A DNA stretch of 64,000 nt, from contig NZ_CP041742.1 in NCBI RefSeq assembly GCF_007556775.1, positions 434,001 through 498,000 on the forward strand, read 5' to 3'. Positions within the stretch are counted from its first letter, which is position 1; each line of letters opens with the position of its first letter. Below the pieces are notes generated by a model. The model made no database searches. It was given only the letters and a program-made list of their open reading frames with translations, and had not been told where the DNA came from. Of this stretch, positions 22,166-30,799 are shown in pieces. The translations under genes and the position numbers were made by a program. This stretch comes from Lysobacter lycopersici (lineage in GTDB: Bacteria > Pseudomonadota > Gammaproteobacteria > Xanthomonadales > Xanthomonadaceae).

Positions 22166-22192
22166 TAAAAAATCCCGGCTTGCGCCGGGATG
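22166..22192 (+). terminator. Hairpin after fumC, a solo repeat arm
   Basis: ATCCCGGC-TTGC-GCCGGGAT is a perfect 8-bp stem, 10 bases after the fumC stop, preceded by AAAAAA. It is the same sequence as the core of the arm at 8558-8586. The fumC terminator thus appears to be a single arm of the GIY-YIG-associated repeat. Confidence 0.7.
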
Positions 22193-22220
22193 AATGGGGA
22201 GAGAGTCTTCTTCGTTGCGG

Positions 22221-23003
22221 TCAATCGTCGTTGCGGGGGATTTCGACCTTGCCAGCCACGTCGTGGTGGTCGATGTCGCCGCTGCCCATGCTGCGTACGC
22301 GCAGGTCGCGGCCGACGCCGTTGACGGCGAGGTCGCCGGAACCGATCGAACCCACGTCGACGCCGCCGCCGACCTGCTTCAGCGTGGCGTCGCCGGAACC
22401 GACGCTGTCGATGCGGACATCGCCACGCACGCCATTGGCATTGAGGTCCCCGGACCCGATCGAATCGACCCGCAGCGCGCCGATGTCGCTGAAACCGGCA
22501 TCGCCCGAGCCGATGCTCGCCGAGACCTGGCCCGGGACGCGATTCACGTCGAGGTCGCCGGAGCCGACATGGGCATCGAGCGAGGCCACGTTTTCCACGT
22601 TCGCATCGCCCGAACCGACGTCGAGCACGACCGGCAGCGATTTCGGGATCGCGATGCCGACGTCGAGGTAGGCGTATTGGTCGCCGAACAGGCGCCAGCC
22701 TTTCGGCAGGTGGGTGGTCTTGGCTTCGATCACCAGCCGGCTGCCTTCCCGGTGCTGCACGACCTGCAGCGAGTCGAGGGCATCCTGCTTGCTGGCGCAG
22801 GCGCGGCCGCGTACCGCGCCGCCATTGCCATCGACGCCGCGGACATGCACGTCGTGCTCGTTGGTGAGCACGGTGATTCCGGTCACGCCGTCCAGGTCGA
22901 GGTCGAGCGTGCGCGGCGCCTGGAAACGGCACTGTTCGCCGGCATGGGCGAGCAGGGGCGAAGCGAAGAGAATGCTGCAGAGCAGGGCATGGCGTCGGGT
23001 CAT
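22221..23003 (-). CDS. Secreted GSGD-repeat (DUF2807/DUF4097-like) protein
   Basis: A 260-residue exported protein: signal peptide MTRRHALLCSILFASPLLAHA, a middle region with an Asn/Asp-rich start, then seven tandem repeats of about 18-19 residues, each centred on (V/I/M)GSGD (for example VLDVGSGDANVENV, AHVGSGDLDVNRV, RSMGSGDIDHHDV). Such repeats form a right-handed beta-solenoid in the DUF2807/DUF4097 adhesin-like families. No enzymatic function is indicated. It is the last gene of the run that begins with the GntR/ABC cluster, but a 117-bp gap leaves co-transcription uncertain. Confidence 0.82.
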   Translation of the reverse strand: MTRRHALLCSILFASPLLAHAGEQCRFQAPRTLDLDLDGVTGITVLTNEHDVHVRGVDGNGGAVRGRACASKQDALDSLQVVQHREGSRLVIEAKTTHLPKGWRLFGDQYAYLDVGIAIPKSLPVVLDVGSGDANVENVASLDAHVGSGDLDVNRVPGQVSASIGSGDAGFSDIGALRVDSIGSGDLNANGVRGDVRIDSVGSGDATLKQVGGGVDVGSIGSGDLAVNGVGRDLRVRSMGSGDIDHHDVAGKVEIPRNDD

Positions 23004-23120
23004 GGCGGAAACCTCGCGGATGGATTGAAGCGCGGACGGGCCTTGCGAGGTCGGATGCGTCGAGGTGCGGGAAGGTTGAAACACCGCGCGCCGATACCCT
23101 CGAAGCCGCCGTCCTCGCGA

Positions 23121-23927
23121 TCAGCCGCCCTTGGCCGCGGCCGCATCGGCTTCTGCCGCCGCGTCGTCGCTGCCGGGCGATGACGGCGTGCGCACCGCGC
23201 CGCGGATCGATTCGCGGATGCCATCGCGGATGTCCGAGCGGATCTCCTCGCGGTCGGCATCGCTGAACACGGCCACGCCATCGCCCTTGTCGTGCTTGCG
23301 GCAATCGTCGATGTCCGACTGCTCGAGGTTCGCGTAGGGCTTGAACGCCGGCAACGAGGCGGCGAGCTCCTGTTGGGTCTTGACCATCGGCTGCAGCTGA
23401 TCGCACAGCTTCATCGCCGCTGCCTCGATGCGCTCGCCCTGGGCCTTCATTTCCCGTTCGGCCTCGTCGCTCTTGCCGTTGAAAATGCTGGCGATGGCGG
23501 TGCCGACCGCCTTGCCGGCGATGTCCACGCCCTGCTTGCCGATCTCCATGCCGGAACTGGCGACGTCGATGATCTCGCCGCGGTATTGCAGCAGCAACGT
23601 GCGCTGCACCGGGGTGATGTCGACCGGCTTGCCTTCGATCAGCAGGTCGCCCTGCGGGGTGATCTCGGCGCGCGGCGCCTTTCCGTCGGACGAGCGGATG
23701 GTATGTCCGTTGATGTTCAGGTGGAAGGCGTCGCCGATGCTGATGTTCTTCGTTTCCATCTCGGCGCGTGCCTTGTCCATCGCCGCACCGACCATGCCGG
23801 TCAACCCGCCTTGCTTGTCGGCCGGCTTCTGCGATCCGGAAGCGGTGGAGTTCGAAGGCGAGCCGCCCTGGCAGGCAGCCAGCGACGCAAGCAGGGCAAT
23901 GCAGCCGAGGGTGCGAATCTTGTTCAT
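23121..23927 (-). CDS. DUF2884 (YggN-like) lipoprotein
   Basis: A 268-residue protein with a lipoprotein signal (MNKIRTLGCIALLASLAAC, lipobox LAAC). The DUF2884-type core carries ITPQGDLLIEGKPVDITPVQ and LLQYRGEIIDVASSGMEIG, followed by an Ala/Gly/Ser-rich membrane-interacting stretch and two conserved cysteines (KLCDQL, DDCRK). The C-terminus is low-complexity and Ala-rich. Function unknown; the protein is expected at the periplasmic face of a membrane. A paralogue lies directly upstream (23954-24592). An alternative ATG four codons earlier is possible. Confidence 0.82.
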   Translation of the reverse strand: MNKIRTLGCIALLASLAACQGGSPSNSTASGSQKPADKQGGLTGMVGAAMDKARAEMETKNISIGDAFHLNINGHTIRSSDGKAPRAEITPQGDLLIEGKPVDITPVQRTLLLQYRGEIIDVASSGMEIGKQGVDIAGKAVGTAIASIFNGKSDEAEREMKAQGERIEAAAMKLCDQLQPMVKTQQELAASLPAFKPYANLEQSDIDDCRKHDKGDGVAVFSDADREEIRSDIRDGIRESIRGAVRTPSSPGSDDAAAEADAAAAKGG

Positions 23928-23953
23928 GGCCGTTTCCATTCGGGGTGGCGGGA

Positions 23954-24592
23954 TCAGCGCGTCGCGAGGTCGTTGCGGATGTCGCTTTCGCAATCGGCGA
24001 CATCGTCGTCGTCGAGCGTAGCGTAAGGCCGGAACTCGGGCACGCTGGTGGCGAGCGCCTGCTGCGAATCGCGCAACTGCGGCAACTGCCGGCAGATCTG
24101 CAGCACCGCGGGTTCGATGTCGCGCTTCACCGACGCCTCGACCCGGCGCTCGAGGCTGCCGGTCATTCCGCCGACGATCAGGCGGAACAGCGAGACGTTG
24201 GTGAGGTCGATCGCGACCATCGCCGCGTGTTCGCCGGCATCGATGCCGGTCTTGGCGATGCCGATGACCTGCGTGCGGTAATCGAGCAGTTGCCGGCGCT
24301 GTGCCGCGTCGACGACGACCGCCTTGCCATCGACCAGCAGGTCGCCGCGCGGGGTGATTTCGCCTTTCGGCCGCGATTCGCGCTTCGCGGACTCGCGCTT
24401 GTCGTCCTTGCCGAAATGCAGGCCGTCGAGCGAGAGGTTTTCGCTGTCCAGCTTGGCGCGTTCCTGCGCCATTTCGGTACGGACTTCCTGGCGCGCCTGG
24501 TCGAGGTCGCTGGCGACTTCGCTGTGCACGCTGGCTTGCGCGGCCAGCGGCGACAGGGCGAGGAGCAGGGCGGCGATGTGCTTGCGGTTCAT
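23954..24592 (-). CDS. DUF2884 (YggN-like) periplasmic protein
   Basis: A 212-residue exported protein with signal peptide MNRKHIAALLLALSPLAAQA. The core is homologous to the next gene: EITPRGDLLVDGKAVVVDAA and LLDYRTQVIGIAKTGIDAGE align with ITPQGDLLIEGKPVDITPVQ and LLQYRGEIIDVASSGMEIGK. The pair therefore arose by duplication. This copy keeps Cys in LQICRQL and ADCESD but lacks the lipobox. Function unknown. It follows the ABC permease by 11 bases, so it is likely part of that operon. Confidence 0.82.
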   Translation of the reverse strand: MNRKHIAALLLALSPLAAQASVHSEVASDLDQARQEVRTEMAQERAKLDSENLSLDGLHFGKDDKRESAKRESRPKGEITPRGDLLVDGKAVVVDAAQRRQLLDYRTQVIGIAKTGIDAGEHAAMVAIDLTNVSLFRLIVGGMTGSLERRVEASVKRDIEPAVLQICRQLPQLRDSQQALATSVPEFRPYATLDDDDVADCESDIRNDLATR

Positions 24593-24603
24593 GGTGTCGT
24601 CCT

Positions 24604-25671
24604 TCAGTTGTCGTCGCGCCAGCGGCGCAGGCGGATCGCGGCGTAGATCATCGCGGCGCCGGCGAGCGCGCCGATCCACAGTTCGGCCGAACCGAACACC
24701 GCCCAGCTCTTGCCGATCTGGATCGCGTTGGCGAGGTCGCCGGGGTCGTCGACCTTCATCGACATGGCGCCCTGCATCGACGAACTCGCGTACCAGGTGC
24801 CGGGGAATACGCTGAACAGGCCGCGGAACACGATGTTCTTCCAGTACCAGCCATCGTTGAGGTGGAACACGTTCATCAGGTTGAACCAGCTGATGAGGAT
24901 GCCGGAGAACACCGGGACCAGGATCGCCCACAGGAACGGCTTGCTGCGCGCCCAGGCCGAGCACAACATCAGCCAGCCGACGGTGGGCAGCGCCCACAGT
25001 GCGTAAACCGGGATCAGCGCGATCATGCTGACCGCCACTTTCAGCGGACTGCCCGGGCCCCAGATCAGCGCGTACGGATTGCCGTGGTGGAACAGCACGA
25101 ACACGCTGACCAGCGCGAGGAAGCCGAACATGCTCGCGATCGCCGCAGCCACGGCCAGGGTCGGTGCCACCAGCAGCGCGCTCGCGGCCTTGGACAGCAC
25201 GGTGTCGCGGTCGGACAGCGGCAGCGATTTCCAGAACAGCACGCTGCGGTCCTTGCGCTCGTCGTAGAGGCTTCCGAGGCAGAAGAAGAACACGACGAAG
25301 CCGAGCACGACCATCGGCCACAGCGACGAGGTCAACGAGGCCAGGTCGATGCCGCCGGCGAGGTTGCGCGCGGAATCGGCATCCATCTTCGAGGTGAGCA
25401 TGCCGAGGTCGAGGCCGTTGACCGAGACGTCGACGCCGTTGACCTGCATGTTCCCGCCCGAGGCGATGGCTTTCCGCATGGAGACTTCGCCGACGACCAG
25501 GGCCATCAGGGTCAGCACCAGCGAAATCGCCCCGGCCCAGATCGGCGCCCAGAAGAAGCCACCCTTGTGCTCCCAGAATTCGCGGCGCAGCAGCAGCTTG
25601 AACTTGTGGGTGGAATGCGGCGCCACGCGCAGCGGCGAAGAGGGCGCGTCGGTGTCGATCACGGCGTTCAT
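24604..25671 (-). CDS. ABC-2-type transporter permease
   Basis: A 355-residue inner-membrane protein with about six hydrophobic segments. The first follows FKLLLRREFWEHKGGFFWAP, a large extracytoplasmic loop follows (SGGNMQVNGVDVSVNG...), and the remaining segments are clustered after SLYDERKDRSVLFWKSLPLS, the typical ABC-2 coupling region. ATG overlaps the ATPase stop (ATGA at 25668-25671). Together with that ATPase and the GntR gene it resembles YtrA-controlled ABC systems, some of which respond to cell-wall-active compounds; substrate unknown here. Confidence 0.88.
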   Translation of the reverse strand: MNAVIDTDAPSSPLRVAPHSTHKFKLLLRREFWEHKGGFFWAPIWAGAISLVLTLMALVVGEVSMRKAIASGGNMQVNGVDVSVNGLDLGMLTSKMDADSARNLAGGIDLASLTSSLWPMVVLGFVVFFFCLGSLYDERKDRSVLFWKSLPLSDRDTVLSKAASALLVAPTLAVAAAIASMFGFLALVSVFVLFHHGNPYALIWGPGSPLKVAVSMIALIPVYALWALPTVGWLMLCSAWARSKPFLWAILVPVFSGILISWFNLMNVFHLNDGWYWKNIVFRGLFSVFPGTWYASSSMQGAMSMKVDDPGDLANAIQIGKSWAVFGSAELWIGALAGAAMIYAAIRLRRWRDDN

Positions 25672-26531
25672 GCGTAGGTTCCCTTCATCGTGGCGACGAA
25701 CAGGTCGGCGAGGCCCGGGGTGCGGGTTTCGCCGAGCGAGGCGAGTTGGTCGGCGGGGACGCCGTCGAACAGCATCACGGTCTTGCCGAACGGCAGTGCG
25801 CGTTCGTCGATGGGTTTCAGCGCGCGCGCGGCGTCGACCCTGTCCGCGTTCACCAGCACTTCGGTGAAGCGCTCGCCGACCGCGTCCATCGGCGCATCGA
25901 GCGCGATCTTGCCGTCGCGGATGAACAGCACGTCGGTGAGGATGTGCTCGATCTCCTCGACCTGGTGGGTGGTGACGAGGATGGTCTTGTCCTCGTCGAA
26001 GTAATCCTCCAGCAAGCGCTGGTAGAACTGCTTGCGGTAGAGGATGTCGAGGCCGAGGGTGGGTTCGTCCAGCACCAGCAATTTGGCGTCGATCGCCATC
26101 ACCAGCGCCAGGTGCAACTGCACGATCATGCCCTTGGACAGCTCGCGCACCTTCATGTCCGGCTTGAGCTGGGTGTTGGCGAGGAAACGCTGGCAGCGTT
26201 CGCGGTCGAAGCGCGGATGCACGCCGGCGACGAATTCGATGGCTTCTTTCACCCGGATCCAGCGCGGCAGCACCGCGACGTCGGCGATGAAGCAGACGTC
26301 GTTCATCAGCTCGTCGCGCTGGGTGCGCGGGTCGCGGCCGAGCACGGACAGTTCGCCGTCGAACGGGATCAGGCCGAGGATGGCCTTGAGCGCGGTGGTC
26401 TTGCCGGCGCCGTTGGGGCCGATCAGGCCGACGATGCGCCCGGCGGGCACCTCGAACGAGGCGCCGTCCAGCGCCAGCTTGTTCCTGTAGGCCTTGCGCA
26501 GGCCGCGTGCGGAGATCACCTGGCCGTTCAT
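25668..26531 (-). CDS. ABC transporter ATP-binding protein
   Basis: A 287-residue ATPase with Walker A GPNGAGKTT, a short signature LSKGM in place of LSGGQ, Walker B LLVLDEPTLGLD and switch His in VTTHQ. The degenerate signature is common in export-type ATPases of the YtrB/EcsA sort. The last 70 residues form a C-terminal extension (VNADRVDAARALKPIDERAL). Start and stop both overlap neighbours by four bases, giving strict translational coupling to the regulator and the permease. Confidence 0.92.
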   Translation of the reverse strand: MNGQVISARGLRKAYRNKLALDGASFEVPAGRIVGLIGPNGAGKTTALKAILGLIPFDGELSVLGRDPRTQRDELMNDVCFIADVAVLPRWIRVKEAIEFVAGVHPRFDRERCQRFLANTQLKPDMKVRELSKGMIVQLHLALVMAIDAKLLVLDEPTLGLDILYRKQFYQRLLEDYFDEDKTILVTTHQVEEIEHILTDVLFIRDGKIALDAPMDAVGERFTEVLVNADRVDAARALKPIDERALPFGKTVMLFDGVPADQLASLGETRTPGLADLFVATMKGTYA

Positions 26532-26899
26532 TGCGCGCTCCACTTGCTGTTCGGGTCGAGCAGTTCGGCCGTGTCCAGGCCCAGGCGCTGGATGCGCTCG
26601 AGCACCAGCGGCCATTCCTCGCGAAGGAAGCGTTCGCGTTCGCTGGCCAGCAGTTTCCTTGACGCTTCTTCGGTGACGTACATGCCGAGTCCCCTGCGTT
26701 TTTCCACGAGCGATTCGTCCGCGAGTTCCTGGTAGGCGCGCGAGACGGTGATGGGATTGAGGTGGTATTCCGCCGCCACCTGGCGCACCGAAGGCAGCGC
26801 GTCGCCGGGCTTGAGCACGCCGTCGAGCATCATCGCGATGACGCGCTCCTTGAGCTGGCGGTAGATCGGGGCGCCCTCGCTCCACTGGATGGCGGTCAT
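26528..26899 (-). CDS. GntR-family regulator, YtrA subfamily
   Basis: A short 123-residue regulator. The winged helix-turn-helix occupies residues 8-78 (IYRQLKERVIAMMLDGVLKP, LPSVRQVAAEYHLNPITVSR, LGMYV), and the roughly 45-residue C-terminal helix pair (SRKLLASERERFLREEWPLV) is typical of YtrA members. YtrA regulators usually repress their own ABC operon and are released by cell-envelope stress signals. A fitting palindromic operator overlaps the promoter at 27176-27199. The gene lies 3 bases after the small membrane protein gene. Confidence 0.92.
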   Translation of the reverse strand: MTAIQWSEGAPIYRQLKERVIAMMLDGVLKPGDALPSVRQVAAEYHLNPITVSRAYQELADESLVEKRRGLGMYVTEEASRKLLASERERFLREEWPLVLERIQRLGLDTAELLDPNSKWSAQ

Positions 26900-26902
26900 G
26901 GC

Positions 26903-27154
26903 TCAGCCTCCGATGGCGCTGGAGAAGGAGAAATAGGGCATCGACAGGCCGTGGTGGCGAAGGCTCTTGTGGCGGCGCGGCGAGGGCGTCGCCGGGTCGG
27001 CATCGATCGAACCGGTCGCGATCACGCCGGCATCCGTCGCCGGACCGGGAGCGACGAGGAGGTGTTCCGGGGCCGGCCGCAGGCTGCCCAGGAGCAGGGC
27101 CGCGGTCAGGGCAGCGCCGAGGGCCCAGAGGCTGTTCTGCAAGCGACGTTCCAT
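26903..27154 (-). CDS. Small membrane-anchored protein, first gene of the GntR/ABC operon
   Basis: An 83-residue protein with one N-terminal hydrophobic segment (LWALGAALTAALLLGSL) and a mostly extracytoplasmic Pro/Ala-rich tail ending in PYFSFSSAIGG. No family recognised. Support for a real gene: GGAGAG ribosome site 6 bases before ATG 27154, immediate adjacency to gntR, and a promoter and operator just upstream. It may be a peptide or accessory subunit of the transporter; that is inference from position. Confidence 0.6.
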   Translation of the reverse strand: MERRLQNSLWALGAALTAALLLGSLRPAPEHLLVAPGPATDAGVIATGSIDADPATPSPRRHKSLRHHGLSMPYFSFSSAIGG

Positions 27155-27175
27155 GGTGCTCTCCGCTGGGGGAGT

Positions 27176-27199
27176 GGTGTTGTATGTAACTATAACACC
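27176..27199. promoter_or_regulatory. Palindromic operator for the GntR/ABC operon
   Basis: GGTGTTGTA (27176-27184) is an inverted match to TATAACACC (27191-27199) apart from one position, separated by 6 bases. It overlaps the -10 box of the operon promoter, the classic placement for GntR-type autorepression. Binding by the adjacent YtrA-like regulator is inferred. Confidence 0.7.
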
Positions 27200-27216
27200 A
27201 AAACACGCCCGGTCAA
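27189..27216 (-). promoter_or_regulatory. Promoter of the GntR/ABC operon
   Basis: On the minus strand TTGACC (27216-27211), a 16-base spacer and TATAGT (27194-27189) form a good sigma-70 promoter about 35 bases before the ATG at 27154. The operator palindrome covers the -10 box. Confidence 0.7.
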
Positions 27217-27317
27217 GCGCCCGGACCCCAACTGAAGACATAGGCGGCAGGGGTCGGGCGCCAGGTGTCAGGGCCGAACCTGAAACCTGCCTCCTGACAG
27301 CTGATCCCGGCATCGCG

Positions 27318-27346
27318 TTGCCCGTTCATGCGTTCGCATCGACAAT
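27318..27346 (+). promoter_or_regulatory. Candidate promoter of the first FKBP gene
   Basis: TTGCCC (27318-27323), 17 bases, then GACAAT (27341-27346). Both boxes deviate from consensus but spacing is ideal, and the position is 48 bases before ATG 27394. Confidence 0.4.
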
Positions 27347-27393
27347 AGCCGGCCATGCGGCGACGCTGCCGCCCGACACACAGGAATGCATCG

Positions 27394-28341
27394 ATGAGAC
27401 CTACCTTGCGCGGCATCGTCGCGAGCGCGCTGCTGTTCGTGCTGGCGCAGACCGGCATGGCGCAAGACAAGACCGTGCTCGCCACCGACCGCGACAAAGT
27501 CAGCTACATGGCCGGCATCGACGTCGCGCATTCCATCGCCGCCGCCGCGCCGGACATGGACTACGCCGCGTTTGAACGCGCGTTGCGCAATGGTTTCGCC
27601 GGCGGCAAGCCGCTGCTGGGCGATGCGGAAACGCAGGCCACCGGGCGCGCGCTGATGCAGGCCATCGGTGCGCGCAAGGGCCAGCCGCCGGGCACGCTGC
27701 CGGCCGCGACGCCGGGGCTTTCCAGCGAAAAAGTCGGCCTGCTGGTCGGCGCAGATGCCGGTCGGTCGCTGGCGCCGGTGTCGTCGGAAATCGACGTTCC
27801 CACCTTCATGCAAGCGCTGCGCACTGTGCTGCAGGGCGGCAAGCCGCTGCTGTCCGACGAGGAAGCGACCGCCGTGCGCACCGCGTTCACCGCGCGCATG
27901 AACGCGAAGCAGCAGGCGCTGGCCGCGCAAGCCGGCAGCCGCAACCTGGTCGAAGGCCAGGCCTTCCTCGCGAAGAACAAGGCAGTGGCCGGCGTGCACG
28001 TCACGCCGTCGGGACTGCAATACATGGTGCTGCGCCAAGGCGCTGGCCCGCAGCCGATGCCGACCGACCGCGTGCGCGTCAACTATCGCGGCACGCTGCT
28101 CGACGGCACCGAGTTCGACAGTTCCTACAAGAATGGCGAACCCGCCGAATTCGGGCTCGACGAAGTGATCCGTGGCTGGACCGAGGGCGTGGGCATGATG
28201 CCGGTCGGTTCCAAGTACCGCTTCTGGGTTCCCGCCAACCTCGGTTACGGCGCGAAGGGCACGCCCGGCGGCCCGATCCCGCCGAACGCCACGCTCGTTT
28301 TCGATGTCGAACTGATGGCGATCCTGCCCCCGGGCCGCTGA
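27394..28341 (+). CDS. FKBP-type peptidyl-prolyl isomerase with duplicated N-domain
   Basis: An exported prolyl isomerase (signal MRPTLRGIVASALLFVLAQTGMA) of 315 residues. The FKBP domain is C-terminal (about 205-312, [59 protein letters not shown]). The N-terminal dimerisation domain occurs twice: KVSYMAGIDVAHSI with GGKPLLGDAETQ, then KVGLLVGADAGRSL with GGKPLLSDEEAT. Mip/FkpA proteins normally have one copy. It likely folds periplasmic proteins. ATG 27394 gives a proper signal peptide; the earlier in-frame ATG 27355 does not. Confidence 0.9.
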   Translation: MRPTLRGIVASALLFVLAQTGMAQDKTVLATDRDKVSYMAGIDVAHSIAAAAPDMDYAAFERALRNGFAGGKPLLGDAETQATGRALMQAIGARKGQPPGTLPAATPGLSSEKVGLLVGADAGRSLAPVSSEIDVPTFMQALRTVLQGGKPLLSDEEATAVRTAFTARMNAKQQALAAQAGSRNLVEGQAFLAKNKAVAGVHVTPSGLQYMVLRQGAGPQPMPTDRVRVNYRGTLLDGTEFDSSYKNGEPAEFGLDEVIRGWTEGVGMMPVGSKYRFWVPANLGYGAKGTPGGPIPPNATLVFDVELMAILPPGR

Positions 28342-28401
28342 ACCCCCATCCGTTTCCCTTTCCCCCGCGCGGCGCAGGCCGCCGTCCACCGGAGTGACCC
28401 G

Positions 28402-29196
28402 ATGAAGTCGAAGTCCCGTTCCATGCTCGCCGTACTGCTGCTGGCCGCGCTCGCCGCCGCCGGTTGCAACAAGGCCGACAAGCCCGCCGCCGATGCGGCC
28501 AAGAAGACCGATGCGACCGCCGCCAAGGGCGACCAGATCGCCGGCCTGCCGACCGAGAAGGACCAGGTCAGCTACATGATCGGCATGCAGATGGGCAAGT
28601 CGCTGGAGCCGGTGAAGGACGATGTCGACGTCGACGTCATCGCCAAGGCGATCAAGGACTCGGTCACCGGCGGAAAGCTCCTGCTGACCGAAGAGCAGGC
28701 GCAGAAGATCGGCGAAAGCTTCTCGGAGAAGATGCAGGCCAAGCAGATCGCCGACATGATGGCGAAGGGCAAGAAGAACGCGACCGAGGGCGCGGCCTTC
28801 CTCGCCGCGAACGGCAAGAAGCCGAACGTCAAGACCACCGCCACCGGCCTGCAGTACGAAGTGATCACCGAAGGCAAGGGCGCCAAGCCCAAGCCCACCG
28901 ACGTGGTGAAGGTGAACTACAAGGGCAGCCTGCTCGATGGCACCGAGTTCGACGGTTCCGAACAGCACGGCGGCCCGGCGACGATGCCGCTGGCGCAGGT
29001 GGTGCCCGGCTGGCGCGAAGGCATCACCCTGATGCCGGTCGGTTCCAAGTACCGCTTCTGGATCCCGGCCGCGCTCGGCTTCGGCGAGCAGGGCACGCCC
29101 GGCGGCCCCATTCCGCCCAGCGCGACGCTGGTGTTCGAAGTGGAACTGCTCGACATCGCCAAGGGCGGCAAGCCGCCGATGCCGCAGGCCCACTGA
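28402..29196 (+). CDS. FKBP-type peptidyl-prolyl isomerase lipoprotein (Mip/FkpA-like)
   Basis: A 264-residue lipoprotein: signal [20 protein letters not shown] with lipobox AAGC, a Lys/Ala-rich tether, one FKBP_N dimerisation domain ([20 protein letters not shown] ... [12 protein letters not shown]) and a C-terminal FKBP domain ([40 protein letters not shown]). It is the single-N-domain paralogue of the preceding gene, 60 bases away. GGAG lies ahead of the ATG. Probably outer-membrane-anchored and active on envelope proteins. Confidence 0.92.
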   Translation: MKSKSRSMLAVLLLAALAAAGCNKADKPAADAAKKTDATAAKGDQIAGLPTEKDQVSYMIGMQMGKSLEPVKDDVDVDVIAKAIKDSVTGGKLLLTEEQAQKIGESFSEKMQAKQIADMMAKGKKNATEGAAFLAANGKKPNVKTTATGLQYEVITEGKGAKPKPTDVVKVNYKGSLLDGTEFDGSEQHGGPATMPLAQVVPGWREGITLMPVGSKYRFWIPAALGFGEQGTPGGPIPPSATLVFEVELLDIAKGGKPPMPQAH

Positions 29197-29209
29197 GGAC
29201 GCAGCGCGC

Positions 29210-30556
29210 ATGCAGGTCAGCATCTTCGGCACCGGATACGTCGGCCTCGTCACCGGCACCTGCCTCGCCGAGGTCGGCCACGACGTGGTCTGCATCGACG
29301 TGGACGCGGCCAAGGTCGAAGGCCTCAACAACGGCGTGATCCCGATCTACGAGCCCGGGCTCACGCCGATGGTGAAGGCGAACCACGCCGAAGGGCGGTT
29401 GCGCTTCACCACCGATGCGGCGATGGGCATCGCCCACGGCGAGGTGGTGTTCATCGCGGTCGGCACGCCGCCCGACGAGGACGGCAGCGCCGACCTGCAA
29501 TACGTGCTCGCAGTGGCGAAGACCATCGGCCGCAACCTGCAGCGGCCGACGGTCGTGGTCGACAAGTCCACGGTGCCGGTCGGCACCGCGGACAAGGTGC
29601 GCGCGGCCATCGCCGCCGAACTCGCGGCGCGCGGCGCCGAGGTGTCGTTCGACGTGGTCTCGAACCCCGAATTCCTCAAGGAAGGCGCGGCGGTCGAGGA
29701 CTGCATGCGCCCGGACCGGATCGTGATCGGGGCCGACGGCGCGCACGCGGCCGAGAAACTGAAGCGCCTGTACGCGCCGTTCAACCGCAACCACGATCGC
29801 TTCGTGGTGATGGACGTGCGTTCGGCCGAACTGACCAAGTACGCGGCCAACGCGATGCTCGCGACCAAGATCAGCTTCATGAACGAGATCGCGAACATCG
29901 CCGAGCAGGTCGGCGCCGACGTCGAGAACGTGCGCAAGGGCATCGGCTCGGATCCGCGCATCGGCTGGCACTTCATCTATCCGGGCGCCGGCTACGGCGG
30001 CTCCTGCTTCCCCAAGGACGTGCAGGCGCTGGCGAAGACCGCGCAGCAGCACGGCGTGCAGCCGCGCCTGCTGGATGCGGTGGAAGCGGTGAACGAGGCG
30101 CAGAAGGCCCATCTGTTCGAACTCGCGGCGCGCCACTACGGCGGCGAGGCGAAGTTGCGCGGCAAGACCTTCGCGGTGTGGGGACTGGCGTTCAAGCCCA
30201 ACACCGACGACATGCGCGAAGCCTCGAGCCGGCGCCTGCTGCAGCAGCTGTGGGACGCGGGCGCGAAGGTCCGTGTTTACGATCCGGAAGCGATGGATGA
30301 AACCCGGCGCATCTTCGGCGAACGCGACGACCTCGCTTTTTGCGACGGCGCCGCGGCAACGCTCGATGGCGCGGATGCGCTGTTCGTGGTGACCGAGTGG
30401 AAGCAGTTCCGCAGCCCGGACTTCGCGAGGCTGAAGGCGACATTGGGCGATGCGGTGGTGTTCGACGGCCGCAACATGTACGAACCCGCCGATGTCGAAG
30501 CCGCCGGGCTCGCGTACTACGGCATCGGCCGTGGCCGTTCGCTCAAGGGCTCGTGA
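29210..30556 (+). CDS. ugd: UDP-glucose 6-dehydrogenase
   Basis: Ugd oxidises UDP-glucose to UDP-glucuronate with two NAD+, feeding exopolysaccharide or LPS precursors. The 448-residue protein has the NAD motif [20 protein letters not shown], the conserved [11 protein letters not shown]-type loop (here [19 protein letters not shown]), the catalytic Cys in [16 protein letters not shown] and the C-terminal UDP-binding region [16 protein letters not shown]. It starts 14 bases after the FKBP lipoprotein gene and its stop overlaps the slyX start (TGATG), so it leads a coupled run to the acyltransferase. Confidence 0.96.
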   Translation: MQVSIFGTGYVGLVTGTCLAEVGHDVVCIDVDAAKVEGLNNGVIPIYEPGLTPMVKANHAEGRLRFTTDAAMGIAHGEVVFIAVGTPPDEDGSADLQYVLAVAKTIGRNLQRPTVVVDKSTVPVGTADKVRAAIAAELAARGAEVSFDVVSNPEFLKEGAAVEDCMRPDRIVIGADGAHAAEKLKRLYAPFNRNHDRFVVMDVRSAELTKYAANAMLATKISFMNEIANIAEQVGADVENVRKGIGSDPRIGWHFIYPGAGYGGSCFPKDVQALAKTAQQHGVQPRLLDAVEAVNEAQKAHLFELAARHYGGEAKLRGKTFAVWGLAFKPNTDDMREASSRRLLQQLWDAGAKVRVYDPEAMDETRRIFGERDDLAFCDGAAATLDGADALFVVTEWKQFRSPDFARLKATLGDAVVFDGRNMYEPADVEAAGLAYYGIGRGRSLKGS

Positions 30557-30789
30557 TGCCAGGTTCCGACCTCGACGCGCGCCTCGCCGAACTGGAAACG
30601 CGGCTCGCGTTCCAGGAACACGCGCTGCAGGAAATCAGCGATGCGCTCGCGGCCGCGCGCGGCGAGGAATCGCGCAACGCGTTGCTGCTGCACCGCGCGC
30701 TGGAGGAACTGCGCCAGGTGCGTAGCGCGCTGGCCGCATCGCCGGCGGTCGGCGACGCCGGCAGCGAACCGCCCCCGCCGCACTACTGA
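30556..30789 (+). CDS. slyX: SlyX family protein
   Basis: A 77-residue, mostly coiled-coil protein (LDARLAELETRLAFQEHALQ, EISDALAAARGEESRN, LHRALEELRQVRSAL) ending in the characteristic PPPPHY. SlyX has no defined biochemical role. The ATG overlaps the ugd TGA by one base, so expression is likely coupled. It is 10 bases from the DUF2058 gene. Confidence 0.9.
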   Translation: MPGSDLDARLAELETRLAFQEHALQEISDALAAARGEESRNALLLHRALEELRQVRSALAASPAVGDAGSEPPPPHY

Positions 30790-30799
30790 TCCCGTCGCC

